NCBI GenBank assembly: GCA_902776935.1
Contig: CACYRS010000011.1
Span: 58,332 to 122,331, forward strand
DNA from: an uncultured Prevotellaceae bacterium
GTDB taxonomy: Bacteria > Bacteroidota > Bacteroidia > Bacteroidales > Bacteroidaceae
Reading direction: 5' to 3'
Length of the DNA stretch: 64,000 nucleotides
This document shows, piece by piece, positions 18,336 through 26,599 of the stretch. Position 1 is the first letter of the stretch, and the number at the start of each line of letters is the position of its first letter. The notes beneath the pieces were generated by a model, which did no database searches, had not been told where the DNA came from, and saw nothing but the letters and a program-made list of their open reading frames with translations. The position numbers and the translations under genes are program-made.

Positions 18336-19036
18336 AGATTATTGTTGTATTTTAAAATACTATTCACATCATCCTCGGAGAGAACCAGTTCACCATCGCA
18401 GAGGGTTTCACGGATAAGAGCCTTTATCTCATCGAGGGTCTTTGGAGTATATTCTTTAAGCAGGGTTATCCTCTGGCGGACACTCTCAATACCCTTCTTC
18501 TGGAGTTTCTCCTTGCTGGGGGTGATGGCATTGAGCATGTGGTCCATATTAGTATCATAGAGCATAGTACTATGCACGATACTCTTCTTGCCAAGATGAT
18601 AACATGCTGTGCCACACACCTTCCTATCGCCTATCATGATGTCGTTATGAGTGGTGCCAGTGGCACTGATGCCGAGTTTCCGCAATATCAGCAGAACCAT
18701 ATTCACGAACCTGTTGAATGCGAAGCCCACATTCTGTTCAGAGGTGATGAACGAGAGCATCAGATTATCCTTGTCGGCATAGACACACCCTCCCCCACTC
18801 TTACGGCGATATACCTTGATTTTATGCTGTTTGCAGTAGTCGAGGTTAACCTCATTCTCTGCCACCTGGTTACGTCCGAATATCACGCTGGGCTCTACCT
18901 GCCACATAAAAAACAAATCCGACTCGCTACTATTACGAGCCAGATACTCTTCCATCGCCAGATAAAACGAAAGTTTACGTTCTCCTTCTTTTGAAGGAGA
19001 AGCGGCTACAATTCCGGGTAGTGACACATACTTCAT
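18326..19036 (-). CDS. lplA: Lipoate-protein ligase A family protein
   Basis: Protein of 236 residues with the LplA/LipM catalytic core. The adenylate/lipoyl-binding motif is RRKSGGGCVYADKDNLMLSF (about 83-102), and a single nucleotide-site Lys is in GDRKVCGTA. An N-terminal FYLAMEEYLA helix and FGRNQVAENEVN also fit the family. The protein attaches free or transferred lipoate to GcvH. It is shorter than E. coli LplA (338 aa), lacking most of the C-terminal accessory domain, so it could also be an octanoyl- or lipoyl-transferase-type member. It is the first gene of the gcv operon and is preceded by a consensus promoter at 19061-19092, which makes it an operon leader and links cofactor attachment to expression of the carrier. 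Confidence 0.88.
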   Translation of the reverse strand: MKYVSLPGIVAASPSKEGERKLSFYLAMEEYLARNSSESDLFFMWQVEPSVIFGRNQVAENEVNLDYCKQHKIKVYRRKSGGGCVYADKDNLMLSFITSEQNVGFAFNRFVNMVLLILRKLGISATGTTHNDIMIGDRKVCGTACYHLGKKSIVHSTMLYDTNMDHMLNAITPSKEKLQKKGIESVRQRITLLKEYTPKTLDEIKALIRETLCDGELVLSEDDVNSILKYNNNLWQ

Positions 19037-19060
19037 TTAAAGGCCAGCGAATATTTTCTG

Positions 19061-19092
19061 CAAATATATGAAGTTTTTGTGATACCACCAAA
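19061..19092 (-). promoter_or_regulatory. Promoter of the lplA-gcvTHPAPB-lpd operon
   Basis: On the minus strand, TTTG (complement of 19089-19092), 20 nt, then TATATTTG (complement of 19061-19068) fit the consensus exactly. The predicted start is about 19054, leaving a leader of roughly 18 nt before the lplA ATG. No glycine riboswitch-like structure can fit in so short a leader. Confidence 0.8.
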
Positions 19093-19111
19093 TATTTCAC
19101 AAACTTTTAGA

Positions 19112-19909
19112 TTAGCCTAACTCTATAGAGACTTTATTTGTCAGTTCAACGAATTCCTGAATAGAGAGTTGCTCCGGGCGCCGAGTCATCATTTCATCCT
19201 CGAAGAACGAAGGCGAGGCAGGATGACTGGCATCAAAGATCTGTCGCAGAGACACCCTCAACATCTTACGACGCTGATTAAAAGTGGCCTTTACAATACG
19301 TTTGAAGAGCTGTTCGTCGCATCCGAGGTCAGTAACCTCATTCCGGGTCATACGGATAACAGCACTCTGTACCTTTGGAGGAGGATTAAACACAGAAGGC
19401 TCTACAGTAAAGAGATACTCTACATTATACCAAGCCTGGATGAGCACAGAAAGGATACCATACTGTTTGTTGCCCGGCTGCGATGCCATACGCACAGCCA
19501 CCTCATGCTGGATCATTCCAGTGCAACAAGGAATAAGGTCCTTATTATCGAGCATCTTGAAGAATATCTGCGAGGATATGTCATAAGGATAGTTGCCCGT
19601 TAGCACAAACTGCTGACCATCGAAGACCTCGCGAAGATCCATCCTCAGGAAGTCGCCACCTATGATATTATCGATGAGACGAGGGAAATTCTCTTTGAGG
19701 TAAGCCACACTCTCACGATCGATCTCCACCACCTTCAAAGGACGTGGTTTCTCTACGAGATACTGAGTCATGACACCCATACCAGGACCGACCTCCAACA
19801 CAGGGAGGTCATTATACGGCTCATCTACCGTATCTGCAATCCGCTTTGCGATATTCAGGTCAGTTAGGAAATGCTGACCCAGGTTCTTCTTTGGTCGTAC
19901 TTGTTTCAT
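19112..19909 (-). CDS. rsmA: 16S rRNA dimethyladenosine transferase RsmA/KsgA
   Basis: SAM-dependent enzyme (265 aa) that dimethylates two adjacent adenines near the 3' end of 16S rRNA during small-subunit assembly. It begins KQVRPKKNLGQHFLTDLNIA. The SAM-binding motif is VLEVGPGMGVMTQYL and the acidic motif is VVEIDRESV. The catalytic NxxY segment reads LTGNYPYDISSQIF, and the C-terminal part has VFNPPPKVQSAVIRM and FNQRRKMLRVSL. It is monocistronic or the last gene of its unit. Its -7 element lies only 8 nt before the ATG, so the mRNA should have almost no leader. Confidence 0.97.
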   Translation of the reverse strand: MKQVRPKKNLGQHFLTDLNIAKRIADTVDEPYNDLPVLEVGPGMGVMTQYLVEKPRPLKVVEIDRESVAYLKENFPRLIDNIIGGDFLRMDLREVFDGQQFVLTGNYPYDISSQIFFKMLDNKDLIPCCTGMIQHEVAVRMASQPGNKQYGILSVLIQAWYNVEYLFTVEPSVFNPPPKVQSAVIRMTRNEVTDLGCDEQLFKRIVKATFNQRRKMLRVSLRQIFDASHPASPSFFEDEMMTRRPEQLSIQEFVELTNKVSIELG

Positions 19910-19917
19910 TCTGGCTG

Positions 19918-19925
19918 CAAAGATA
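19918..19925 (-). promoter_or_regulatory. -7 element of rsmA, abutting the start codon
   Basis: TATCTTTG on the minus strand ends 8 nt before the rsmA ATG. The -33 element is imperfect (TTGA-like near 19946-19950). The mRNA leader is predicted to be near zero. Confidence 0.6.
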
Positions 19926-19968
19926 CAAAAAAAAGTGAATATATTATCAATTTATCATTTATATTTCG

Positions 19969-19976
19969 TACCTTTG
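19969..19976 (+). promoter_or_regulatory. -7 element of the flippase gene, abutting the start codon
   Basis: TACCTTTG ends 5 nt before ATG 19982, so transcription should begin at or just beside the start codon. The 72-bp spacer thus holds two back-to-back promoters, for rsmA and for this gene. Confidence 0.6.
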
Positions 19977-19981
19977 CACCA

Positions 19982-21034
19982 ATGGAACTGAAAAGCATAT
20001 TGGCAAACGTAGCCAAAATCGTATTTCCTTTCATCTTAGGAGGAGCGATTCTTTGGTGGATGTATCGTGGAGAAGACCTCTCCACGATAAGTCGCGTGCT
20101 GACGGAAGAGATGAACTGGACATGGATGCTGCTGTCTTTTCCTTTTGGTATCCTGGCTCAGATGTTTCGTGGGTGGCGCTGGAAACAGACGCTGGATCCC
20201 ATCGAAGACTTGTCACCAAGTACTGTTGTGCAACAATCTCCTGATACAAAGATTCGAGTCCGCAACACTACTTGCATACATGCCGTATTCATCTCATACG
20301 CTGCCAGTCTGGTGATTCCACGCATCGGAGAGTTTTCACGCTGCGCCATCTTGAAACGCTACGACGGGGTATCGTTCTCGAAAGCCTTAGGGACAGTTGT
20401 GACGGAGAGAGCCGTCGACACCCTCATCGTCATGCTCTATTCCGGCATTATCCTGCTGATAGAGATTAGCGTGTTCGGCACATTCTTTAAGAAGACAGGA
20501 ACATCACTCGACCGTATACTAGGAGGATTCTCTGTGACAGGATGGTTGGTTACAGCGATATGCGGCATTGCTGCACTGATACTTCTGCATCTGTTGCTGA
20601 AGAACCTTTCTATATATAATAAGGTAAAAATGACTTTAGGAGGAATATGGGAAGGAGTAGTGTCGCTGAGAGGCATCAAGAACCTGCCACTGTACATATT
20701 CTTCTCTGTTGGTATATGGGTGATGTACTTCCTGCATTACTATCTCACATTCTTCTGTTTCGACTTCACGGAGAATCTCGGAATAGGCTGTGCAATGGTA
20801 TCGTTTGTGGTGGCCAACTTCGCTGTCATCGTGCCTACGCCCAATGGAGCAGGTCCTTGGCACTTCGCAATAAAGACGATGCTCATCCTCTATGGAGTGG
20901 CCGACGAACAGGCGCTGTGGTTTGTGCTTATCGTACATACCGTACAGACGATGCTGGTTATCGCATTAGGTGTCTATTCATGGGCCGCACTAAGTTTTAC
21001 GAAAAGACAGAGTATTGTTTTAAAGGCAGATTAA
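19982..21034 (+). CDS. Lysylphosphatidylglycerol synthase-like transmembrane (flippase) family protein
   Basis: Integral membrane protein of 350 residues with about eight hydrophobic helices, of the UPF0104/LPG-synthase transmembrane family (the flippase-like half of MprF without the synthase domain). Family marks are the N-terminal KIVFPFILGGAILWWMYRG, SYAASLVIPRIGEFSRCAIL, VTERAVDTLIVMLYSGI, and VPTPNGAGPWHFAIKTMLI near the C-terminus. It probably moves a lipid or lipid-linked substrate across the inner membrane, but the substrate is unknown. The frame is open further upstream to 19871, but ATG 19982 is chosen because the -7 promoter element ends at 19976 and the upstream codons would lie outside the transcript. 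It is followed 41 bp later by pepD in the same direction, with no terminator between. Confidence 0.8.
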   Translation: MELKSILANVAKIVFPFILGGAILWWMYRGEDLSTISRVLTEEMNWTWMLLSFPFGILAQMFRGWRWKQTLDPIEDLSPSTVVQQSPDTKIRVRNTTCIHAVFISYAASLVIPRIGEFSRCAILKRYDGVSFSKALGTVVTERAVDTLIVMLYSGIILLIEISVFGTFFKKTGTSLDRILGGFSVTGWLVTAICGIAALILLHLLLKNLSIYNKVKMTLGGIWEGVVSLRGIKNLPLYIFFSVGIWVMYFLHYYLTFFCFDFTENLGIGCAMVSFVVANFAVIVPTPNGAGPWHFAIKTMLILYGVADEQALWFVLIVHTVQTMLVIALGVYSWAALSFTKRQSIVLKAD

Positions 21035-21075
21035 CATAATAACAATAATACAATAACATATTACAAAAAACAGCT

Positions 21076-22533
21076 ATGAGTGAAATTAAGAATCTGAACC
21101 CAACGTGCATTTGGAAGAATTTCTATGCACTGACACAAGTTCCACGTCCTTCTGGACATCTGGAGAAAGTCCAAAAGTTCCTGCTCGACTTTGCAAAAGA
21201 GGCTGGTGTGGAGGCCTTTAAGGACCCTGCCAACAATATCGTAATGAGAAAACCAGCTTCTCCTGGTATGGAGAAGAAGAAAGGAGTGATCCTTCAGGCT
21301 CACATGGATATGGTGCCACAGAAGACACCTGAGAGTAACCATAACTTTGAGACAGATCCCATAGAACCTTGGATTGATGGCGAGTGGGTAAAGGCAAAAG
21401 GAACCACCCTCGGAGCCGACAATGGCCTGGGCGTTGCTGCCATCATGGCAATCATGGAGGACAAGAGTCTGAAACACGGACCTGTAGAAGCTCTTATCAC
21501 TGCTGATGAAGAGACTGGAATGTATGGTGCCAATGACTTGCCTTCAGGAGAGCTTCAGGGCGACATCCTACTGAACCTCGACTCAGAACACTGGGGAAAA
21601 TTTGTTATCGGTTCTGCAGGAGGTATCAATATCACTGCTACTCTCGACTATCAGGAGACAGAGACTGATCCGGAGGATGCGGCTGTGAAGGTAACAGTAA
21701 AAGGTCTTCGCGGAGGACACTCAGGACTCGAGATTCATGAGGGACGAGGCAACGCCAACAAGCTGCTTGTCCGTCTGGTACGCGAGGCAATCGAAGAGTG
21801 CGATGCCCGCCTGGCTTCATGGCAGGGAGGCAATATGCGTAACGCCATTCCATTCAAGGCAGAGGCAGTGCTTACACTTCCTAAGGAAAATGTTATATTA
21901 CTGAAGGAACTCGCCCAAGACTGGCTCGAGGACTTCACTGATGAATACAAAGGCATCGAAAGCGGCATCGAGGTGATCTGTGAGGATACGGAAACTCCTA
22001 AGAAGGAAGTTCCAATGGAGATTCAGGACAACCTCATCAATGCCATCTATGGCTGTCATGATGGTGTGGTTCGTATGATTCCAAGTTATCCTACAGTAGT
22101 TGAGACCTCCAGCAACCTCGCAATCATCAACATCGGTGAAGGAAAGTCGATGCTGAAGATCCTGGCTCGTTCAAGCCGTGAGGACATGAAGGACTATATC
22201 GTGAAGACACTTGAGAGCTGCTTCAACATGGCAGGCATGAAGGTGGAAACAGCAGGTAGCTACGGTGGTTGGGATCCCAATCCGGAATCACCTATCCTGC
22301 ACTTATTGCTTAAGGAGTACAAGGATCTCTTCGACAAAGATGGTATCATACAGGTAGACCATGCAGGTCTGGAGTGTTCTATCATACTCGGTAAGTATCC
22401 TCATCTTGATGTGGTTTCATTCGGTCCTACAATGAAATCACCCCACACCACAACAGAGCGGGCTCTCATCGAGACAGTAGCCCCATTCTGGGAGCTCTTG
22501 AAGAAAGCTCTCGAGGACATCCCTGAGAAATAA
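21076..22533 (+). CDS. pepD: Aminoacyl-histidine dipeptidase (PepD, M20 family)
   Basis: Cytoplasmic zinc dipeptidase of 485 residues, the usual PepD length. Metal and catalytic residues appear in the expected order: ILQAHMDMVPQ, LGADNGLGVAAIMAIM (bridging Asp), TADEETGMYGA (catalytic Glu pair), LNLDSEHWG, and the C-terminal SFGPTMKSPHTTTER. The lid domain carries LRGGHSGLEIHEGRGNANK. PepD hydrolyses Xaa-His and other dipeptides, suiting a peptide-fermenting Bacteroidales. It follows the flippase gene closely and ends 13 bp before a strong terminator. Confidence 0.95.
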   Translation: MSEIKNLNPTCIWKNFYALTQVPRPSGHLEKVQKFLLDFAKEAGVEAFKDPANNIVMRKPASPGMEKKKGVILQAHMDMVPQKTPESNHNFETDPIEPWIDGEWVKAKGTTLGADNGLGVAAIMAIMEDKSLKHGPVEALITADEETGMYGANDLPSGELQGDILLNLDSEHWGKFVIGSAGGINITATLDYQETETDPEDAAVKVTVKGLRGGHSGLEIHEGRGNANKLLVRLVREAIEECDARLASWQGGNMRNAIPFKAEAVLTLPKENVILLKELAQDWLEDFTDEYKGIESGIEVICEDTETPKKEVPMEIQDNLINAIYGCHDGVVRMIPSYPTVVETSSNLAIINIGEGKSMLKILARSSREDMKDYIVKTLESCFNMAGMKVETAGSYGGWDPNPESPILHLLLKEYKDLFDKDGIIQVDHAGLECSIILGKYPHLDVVSFGPTMKSPHTTTERALIETVAPFWELLKKALEDIPEK

Positions 22534-22546
22534 AAGAAAGAAAAAT

Positions 22547-22578
22547 GTGGGAAATGCTTGGCGTTTCCCACTTTTTTT
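22547..22578 (+). terminator. Intrinsic terminator after pepD, overlapping the corA promoter
   Basis: The stem GTGGGAAA (22547-22554) with TTTCCCAC (22564-22571) has a 9-nt loop and is followed by seven T. The loop supplies the CTTG -33 element of the corA promoter. Confidence 0.9.
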
Positions 22579-22588
22579 ATTATCTTTG
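22557..22588 (+). promoter_or_regulatory. corA promoter embedded in the pepD terminator
   Basis: CTTG at 22557-22560, 20 nt, then TATCTTTG at 22581-22588. The -33 element differs from TTTG by one base. The predicted start is about 22594, which gives corA a leader of about 125 nt, long for this genome. Confidence 0.7.
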
Positions 22589-22617
22589 CACCCGATAAAC
22601 CAAATTAGTAACAAATT

Positions 22618-22653
22618 ATGGACGATTACCCGGCGGAAAATTACAATTCGTAA
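22618..22653 (+). CDS. Candidate leader peptide upstream of corA (uORF1)
   Basis: Short ORF of 11 codons, MDDYPAENYNS, beginning about 24 nt after the predicted transcription start. It has an acidic start and a proline, features that in enteric mgtL-type leaders make ribosomes sensitive to low magnesium. Its stop overlaps the next start as TAATG. Coding is inferred from position and composition only. Confidence 0.35.
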   Translation: MDDYPAENYNS

Positions 22654-22682
22654 TGGCGGGGGATAGCGAGCAAAGCAGCTAA
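22653..22682 (+). CDS. Candidate second leader peptide upstream of corA (uORF2)
   Basis: Nine codons (MAGDSEQSS) whose start overlaps the stop of uORF1. It runs through the left arm and loop of the leader hairpin and stops inside GCTAATCC (22678-22685), the segment able to form either of two hairpins. Translation is unproven. Confidence 0.3.
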   Translation: MAGDSEQSS

Positions 22683-22716
22683 TCCCTTTGCCGCTAAACT
22701 ATTATTAAGGATTAGC
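22656..22716 (+). promoter_or_regulatory. Mutually exclusive hairpins in the corA leader
   Basis: Hairpin A pairs GCGG (22656-22659) plus GGGATAGC (22660-22667) with GCTAATCCC (22678-22686, one bulged A) and CCGC (22691-22694). Hairpin B pairs GCTAATCC (22678-22685) with GGATTAGC (22709-22716) perfectly and ends 3 nt before the corA ATG. Both use the same segment, so they cannot coexist. B would bury the initiation region. This is an attenuator-like layout; its function is inferred. Confidence 0.5.
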
Positions 22717-22719
22717 AAG

Positions 22720-23637
22720 ATGAAGACTTTCTGGAACACCCAAGGCGGACTGGCCCAGCTCACAGAGTGGCAGCCCAATTGCTGGATACAGGTGACATGC
22801 CCCACCGAAGAAGACCAGCGCGAACTCGAGGAGAAGTTTAATATCCCCGACTATTTTATGTCCGATACCGATGAGCGTGCCCGTTATGAGTATGACGACG
22901 GATGGATGCTCATCATCCTCCGTATCCCTTACGTTAAGGAGATACGCTCAAGAACACCATATACTACTGTGCCACTTGGTATCATCCACAAACGTGATGT
23001 CACCATCACTGTATGCTTCTATGAAACGAACATGATGATCGACTTCGTATCGTTCCAGCAGAAACGCGGTGAGGGTTTCACAGACCATGTGGATATGATA
23101 TTTCGTCTGTTTCTTAGCAGTGCAGTGTGGTATCTTAAACGCCTGAAGCAGATTTCTATGCTTGTAGACAAAGCTAAACGCAATCTGGATAAAGAGGTGA
23201 ATAATGAAAGTCTGATAGGTCTAAGCCGTCTCCAAGACTCGCTTACATATTTCCAGACTTCTATCCGTGGTAATGAGACACTGCTGTCAAAATTGAAGTT
23301 CAAGCTCCAGATCGACGAATTAGATGCAGACCTGATTGAGGACGTTAATATCGAGATGACACAGGCTCGTGAGACAACAAGCATCTATTCAAACATTCTG
23401 GAGTCGACAATGGATACATATCAGAGTATCATCAACAACAACATGAACACAGTGATGCGTACCCTTACGTCTGTGACTATCATTATGATGATACCAACAC
23501 TCATTACATCGATGTTCGGAATGAACCTTATCAACGGCATGGAGTCAAGTCCTTGGGGGTTCGTTATGGCTATCATCATTTCTATGGGTGTTTCTGGCCT
23601 TTGCTGGATGTTCTTCAGACATAGACGCCTTGTCTAA
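22720..23637 (+). CDS. corA: CorA family magnesium/divalent cation channel
   Basis: Protein of 305 residues with the CorA layout: a soluble N-terminal domain, a long helix (about 125-240, including LKRLKQISMLVDKAKRNLDKEV), and two C-terminal membrane helices (about 243-265 and 275-297). The selectivity motif GMN is at the end of TM1 in TSMFGMNLINGME. CorA pentamers conduct Mg2+, Co2+ or Ni2+ inward across the inner membrane. The sequence is divergent from the E. coli protein but typical for Bacteroidetes homologues. It is monocistronic, with a structured leader holding two small ORFs, which suggests post-transcriptional control, perhaps by magnesium. Confidence 0.92.
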   Translation: MKTFWNTQGGLAQLTEWQPNCWIQVTCPTEEDQRELEEKFNIPDYFMSDTDERARYEYDDGWMLIILRIPYVKEIRSRTPYTTVPLGIIHKRDVTITVCFYETNMMIDFVSFQQKRGEGFTDHVDMIFRLFLSSAVWYLKRLKQISMLVDKAKRNLDKEVNNESLIGLSRLQDSLTYFQTSIRGNETLLSKLKFKLQIDELDADLIEDVNIEMTQARETTSIYSNILESTMDTYQSIINNNMNTVMRTLTSVTIIMMIPTLITSMFGMNLINGMESSPWGFVMAIIISMGVSGLCWMFFRHRRLV

Positions 23638-23681
23638 AACATAAATAATGTTAATTATTAGGCTGTTTCAAAAATTATGCC

Positions 23682-23689
23682 TAATTTTG
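23682..23689 (+). promoter_or_regulatory. -7 element upstream of the DUF349 gene
   Basis: TAATTTTG matches TAnnTTTG, 46 nt before the start codon. No clear -33 TTTG is at the right distance. Confidence 0.5.
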
Positions 23690-23735
23690 CGACATATTGT
23701 GTGAAATTAATCAAGTCAGTAACTAAAGAAGTTAA

Positions 23736-25622
23736 ATGATGGACTCTCAAGAGAAAAACCTCGTAATCGGCACAGCCGCTTCGCCAGTCGAAGAACAGGA
23801 GGTAAAAGAAGTAGTTATCCAGGCAGCAGAAGCTCCTGAAGTTGTAACCACAGAAGCTGCTGAGCCATTAGCCCAGCCAGAAGAGGCAGTCCCCGAAGCA
23901 GAAGAACAGCCCCGTAAAGTCTATGAGACTAAGAAGGAGATTCTCGACCGCATCAAGGACATTGCTCATGGTGATGAAACACCACAGAAAGACGAAATCG
24001 ACTATCTGAAGACCGTCTTTTATAAGATTCACATCGCAGAGCGTGAGGCTGCCCTTAAGGCATATATAGATGGAGGTGGCGATCCTGAGGCATACCAGAT
24101 TACTCGCGATGAAGATGAAGAAGTTTTCAAGGCAGAGATGGGTATCATCAAGGAGAAGCGTGCACAACTATTTAAGGAACAGGAGGCTGAGAAGCAGGTT
24201 AACCTCGAGAAGAAACTTGCCATCATTGAGAAAATAAAGAATATAATCACCTCTCCAGAAGAGGCAAACAAGTCATACCAGGAGTTCAAGACTCTCCAGT
24301 CAGAATGGCGCGAAATAAAGAATGTGCCAGCAGAAAAAGCCAGTGAGCTATGGCGTAACTACCAACTCTATGTAGAGCAATTCTACGACCTGCTGAAACT
24401 TAACAATGAAGCTCGCGAGTATGACTTCAAGAAAAATCTCGAACTCAAGACAAAACTTTGTGAAGCAGCAGAGCGTCTGGCTGAAGAGACAGATATTATT
24501 AGTGCGTTCCATCAGCTTCAAAAGCTTCATGCGGAATATCGTGAGATCGGTCCTGTTGCCAAAGAACAGCGTGAAGAGATTTGGAACCGCTTCAAGTCAG
24601 CATCTACCATCATCAACAAACGTCACCAGCAGCATTTTGAAGGTATCCGCGCTAAAGAAGAGGAGAACCTCGCACGCAAGACCGAGCTCTGTGAGAAGGC
24701 AGAGGCCATCGCTGCCAAGGAGAACAAAGGCTCAGGCGACTGGGAGAAACACACAAAGGAGATCATCGATATCCAGACAGAATGGAAGACCATCGGCTTT
24801 GCCCCACAGAAGATGAACGTGAAGATCTTCGAGCGCTTCCGCGCTGCATGTGATGATTTCTTCGGACGTAAAGCAGAATACTTCAAAGGTCTTAAGAATA
24901 CATTCAAGGAGAATGCCGACAAGAAACGTGCCCTGATTGAGAAAGCTAAGGAACTGCAAGACAGCACAGACTGGAAAGCAACAAGTGACAAACTCATTGC
25001 TCTACAGAAAGAATGGAAGACCATCGGCATGGTTCCAAAGAAAATAGGTGACCAACTTTGGGAGGAGTTCCTTGGAACTTGTAATAAGTTCTTTGAGGCA
25101 CGTAATACTGCTGGAGCAGGACAACGTGGAGAGGAGCGTGAGAACCTGGAGAAGAAACGTTCGGTAATAGAGAGACTCAAGGCTGTTGCTGAAGAGACTG
25201 GAGATAATCTTCAGGAGAAAGTACAGAAACTCGTTGAGGAGTATCAGGGTATAGGACATGTACCATTCAAAGAGAAAGACAAACTCTATGAGGAGTATCA
25301 TGCAGTGCTCGACAAACTCTATAAGGATTTGAACATCAGCGTTGCCAAGAAACGTCTTAACAACTTCAAGCAGAACCTCAAGCAAGTGGCTGAACGTGGA
25401 GAGAATGCACTCGACAACGAGCGTGCACGTCTGTTCCGTCAATATGAGGCAATAAAGCAGGAGGTACAGACCTACGAGAACAATCTCGGATTCCTCAATG
25501 CATCATCAAAGAAGGGCAACAGCCTCATCGATGAGATGAACCGCAAGGTACAGAAGCTGAAGGATGAGATGAACCTCGTTCGTGAGAAGATTAAGGCCAT
25601 CGACGCTGAGAACAAAGACTAA
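23736..25622 (+). CDS. DUF349 repeat protein
   Basis: Protein of 628 residues. After an acidic Ala/Glu/Pro-rich tail (about 1-65) it consists of charged helices with five or so DUF349 repeats. Each repeat has a core like FKTLQSEWREIKNVPAEKAS, LHAEYREIGPVAKEQREEIW or LIALQKEWKTIGMVPKKIG, followed by WxxFxxxxxxFF. A long coiled coil ends the protein (about 570-628). No signal peptide or membrane helix is seen, so it is cytoplasmic. DUF349 proteins occur widely in Bacteroidetes and Actinobacteria without a firmly established biochemical role. There are two adjacent ATG codons at 23736 and 23739, and either may be used. It ends exactly where convergent rsgA ends (0-bp gap). Confidence 0.85.
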   Translation: MMDSQEKNLVIGTAASPVEEQEVKEVVIQAAEAPEVVTTEAAEPLAQPEEAVPEAEEQPRKVYETKKEILDRIKDIAHGDETPQKDEIDYLKTVFYKIHIAEREAALKAYIDGGGDPEAYQITRDEDEEVFKAEMGIIKEKRAQLFKEQEAEKQVNLEKKLAIIEKIKNIITSPEEANKSYQEFKTLQSEWREIKNVPAEKASELWRNYQLYVEQFYDLLKLNNEAREYDFKKNLELKTKLCEAAERLAEETDIISAFHQLQKLHAEYREIGPVAKEQREEIWNRFKSASTIINKRHQQHFEGIRAKEEENLARKTELCEKAEAIAAKENKGSGDWEKHTKEIIDIQTEWKTIGFAPQKMNVKIFERFRAACDDFFGRKAEYFKGLKNTFKENADKKRALIEKAKELQDSTDWKATSDKLIALQKEWKTIGMVPKKIGDQLWEEFLGTCNKFFEARNTAGAGQRGEERENLEKKRSVIERLKAVAEETGDNLQEKVQKLVEEYQGIGHVPFKEKDKLYEEYHAVLDKLYKDLNISVAKKRLNNFKQNLKQVAERGENALDNERARLFRQYEAIKQEVQTYENNLGFLNASSKKGNSLIDEMNRKVQKLKDEMNLVREKIKAIDAENKD

Positions 25623-26552
25623 TCAAAAAGCTTCACGATATTTACCATCGTCCTTATCATCAAGCATGCTAAGGTACGATTGGTAACGGCTTTGGGCAAT
25701 ATAATGGTCTTCGAGAGCCTTGAGAACAGCACATCCTGGCTCGTGGGTGTGGGTACAGTTCGAAAAACGGCAGTCTTTTGAGAAAGAGAAGATTTCCTTA
25801 AAATAGCTGGTTAGTTCTTCTGGTTCCATATCAAAAGTGCCAAAGCCTTTTATTCCAGGGGTATCAATAAGATACCCTTTTTCTATTGGTATCATCTCGC
25901 TAAAGGTCGTTGTATGTTGACCTGTGTTATGAGCATCGGAGATTTCAGAAGTACGAAGATCAGCACCTGGGACCAGACGATTGATGAGAGTTGACTTTCC
26001 AACACCACTATTACCACTGAGAAGTGTTATCTTTCCCTCAAGCATTGGCAACAGCTCAGCAACACCATCACCAGTCTCAGCAGAGATAGCACGGCATTCA
26101 TAACCTATTGTCTCATACAGATTGATTAATGCTTCCTGATAACGAGACTCGTCATCATCGAGCAGATCCGTCTTATTAAAAATAAGCACTACTGGTACAC
26201 GATAAGCCTCAGCAGACGCCAAAAAACGGTCTATGAAGATAGTAGAAGTAAGGGGATGGTTAACAGTCACAACCAAAAGAGCCTGATCTACATTTGCCGC
26301 AAGAATATGACTCTGCTTGGAGAGGTTCTGTGATTTACGGATAATGTAGTTACGACGGTCTTCAATCTCAGAAATGAACGCCGTCCCCTCCTGATTGACA
26401 ACTATTGTCACACGATCACCTACAGCCACAGGATTAGTGCTGCGGATACCCTTAAGACGGAAATTTCCCTTTATTTTAGACTCTATCTGCCGGCCATCGT
26501 CAGTACGGACAGTATACCAGCTACCTGTGTTCTTTACTACTAACCCCTTCAT
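25623..26552 (-). CDS. rsgA: Ribosome small-subunit GTPase RsgA (YjeQ)
   Basis: Circularly permuted GTPase (309 aa from the chosen start) that checks maturation of the 30S subunit. The N-terminal OB-fold begins [16 protein letters not shown] motifs come in permuted order: FNKTDLL (G4), then [13 protein letters not shown] (G1, P-loop), then IDTPGIKGF (G3). The C-terminal zinc knuckle is in [14 protein letters not shown]. The frame is open 14 codons further upstream, but those codons fall in a hairpin and look unlike the family, so ATG at 26552 is preferred. It lies 47 bp downstream of frr and is probably co-transcribed with it. Confidence 0.95.
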   Translation of the reverse strand: MKGLVVKNTGSWYTVRTDDGRQIESKIKGNFRLKGIRSTNPVAVGDRVTIVVNQEGTAFISEIEDRRNYIIRKSQNLSKQSHILAANVDQALLVVTVNHPLTSTIFIDRFLASAEAYRVPVVLIFNKTDLLDDDESRYQEALINLYETIGYECRAISAETGDGVAELLPMLEGKITLLSGNSGVGKSTLINRLVPGADLRTSEISDAHNTGQHTTTFSEMIPIEKGYLIDTPGIKGFGTFDMEPEELTSYFKEIFSFSKDCRFSNCTHTHEPGCAVLKALEDHYIAQSRYQSYLSMLDDKDDGKYREAF

Positions 26553-26562
26553 AGATAAGATA

Positions 26563-26591
26563 TGTTCCCGCCCTGTAAGAGAGGACGGGAA
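26563..26591 (-). other. Hairpin between frr and rsgA
   Basis: An inverted repeat GTTCCCG-x-CCT / AGG-x-CGGGAAC with one mismatch and a short loop ends 10 nt before the rsgA ATG. It lacks a T-run on the minus strand, so it is not a plain terminator. It may limit rsgA translation or stabilise the frr mRNA end. Confidence 0.5.
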
Positions 26592-26599
26592 CAAATCGA

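Noticed and set aside
19037-19111. Glycine riboswitch before the gcv operon
   Set aside because: The predicted leader is only about 18 nt, too short for the aptamer.
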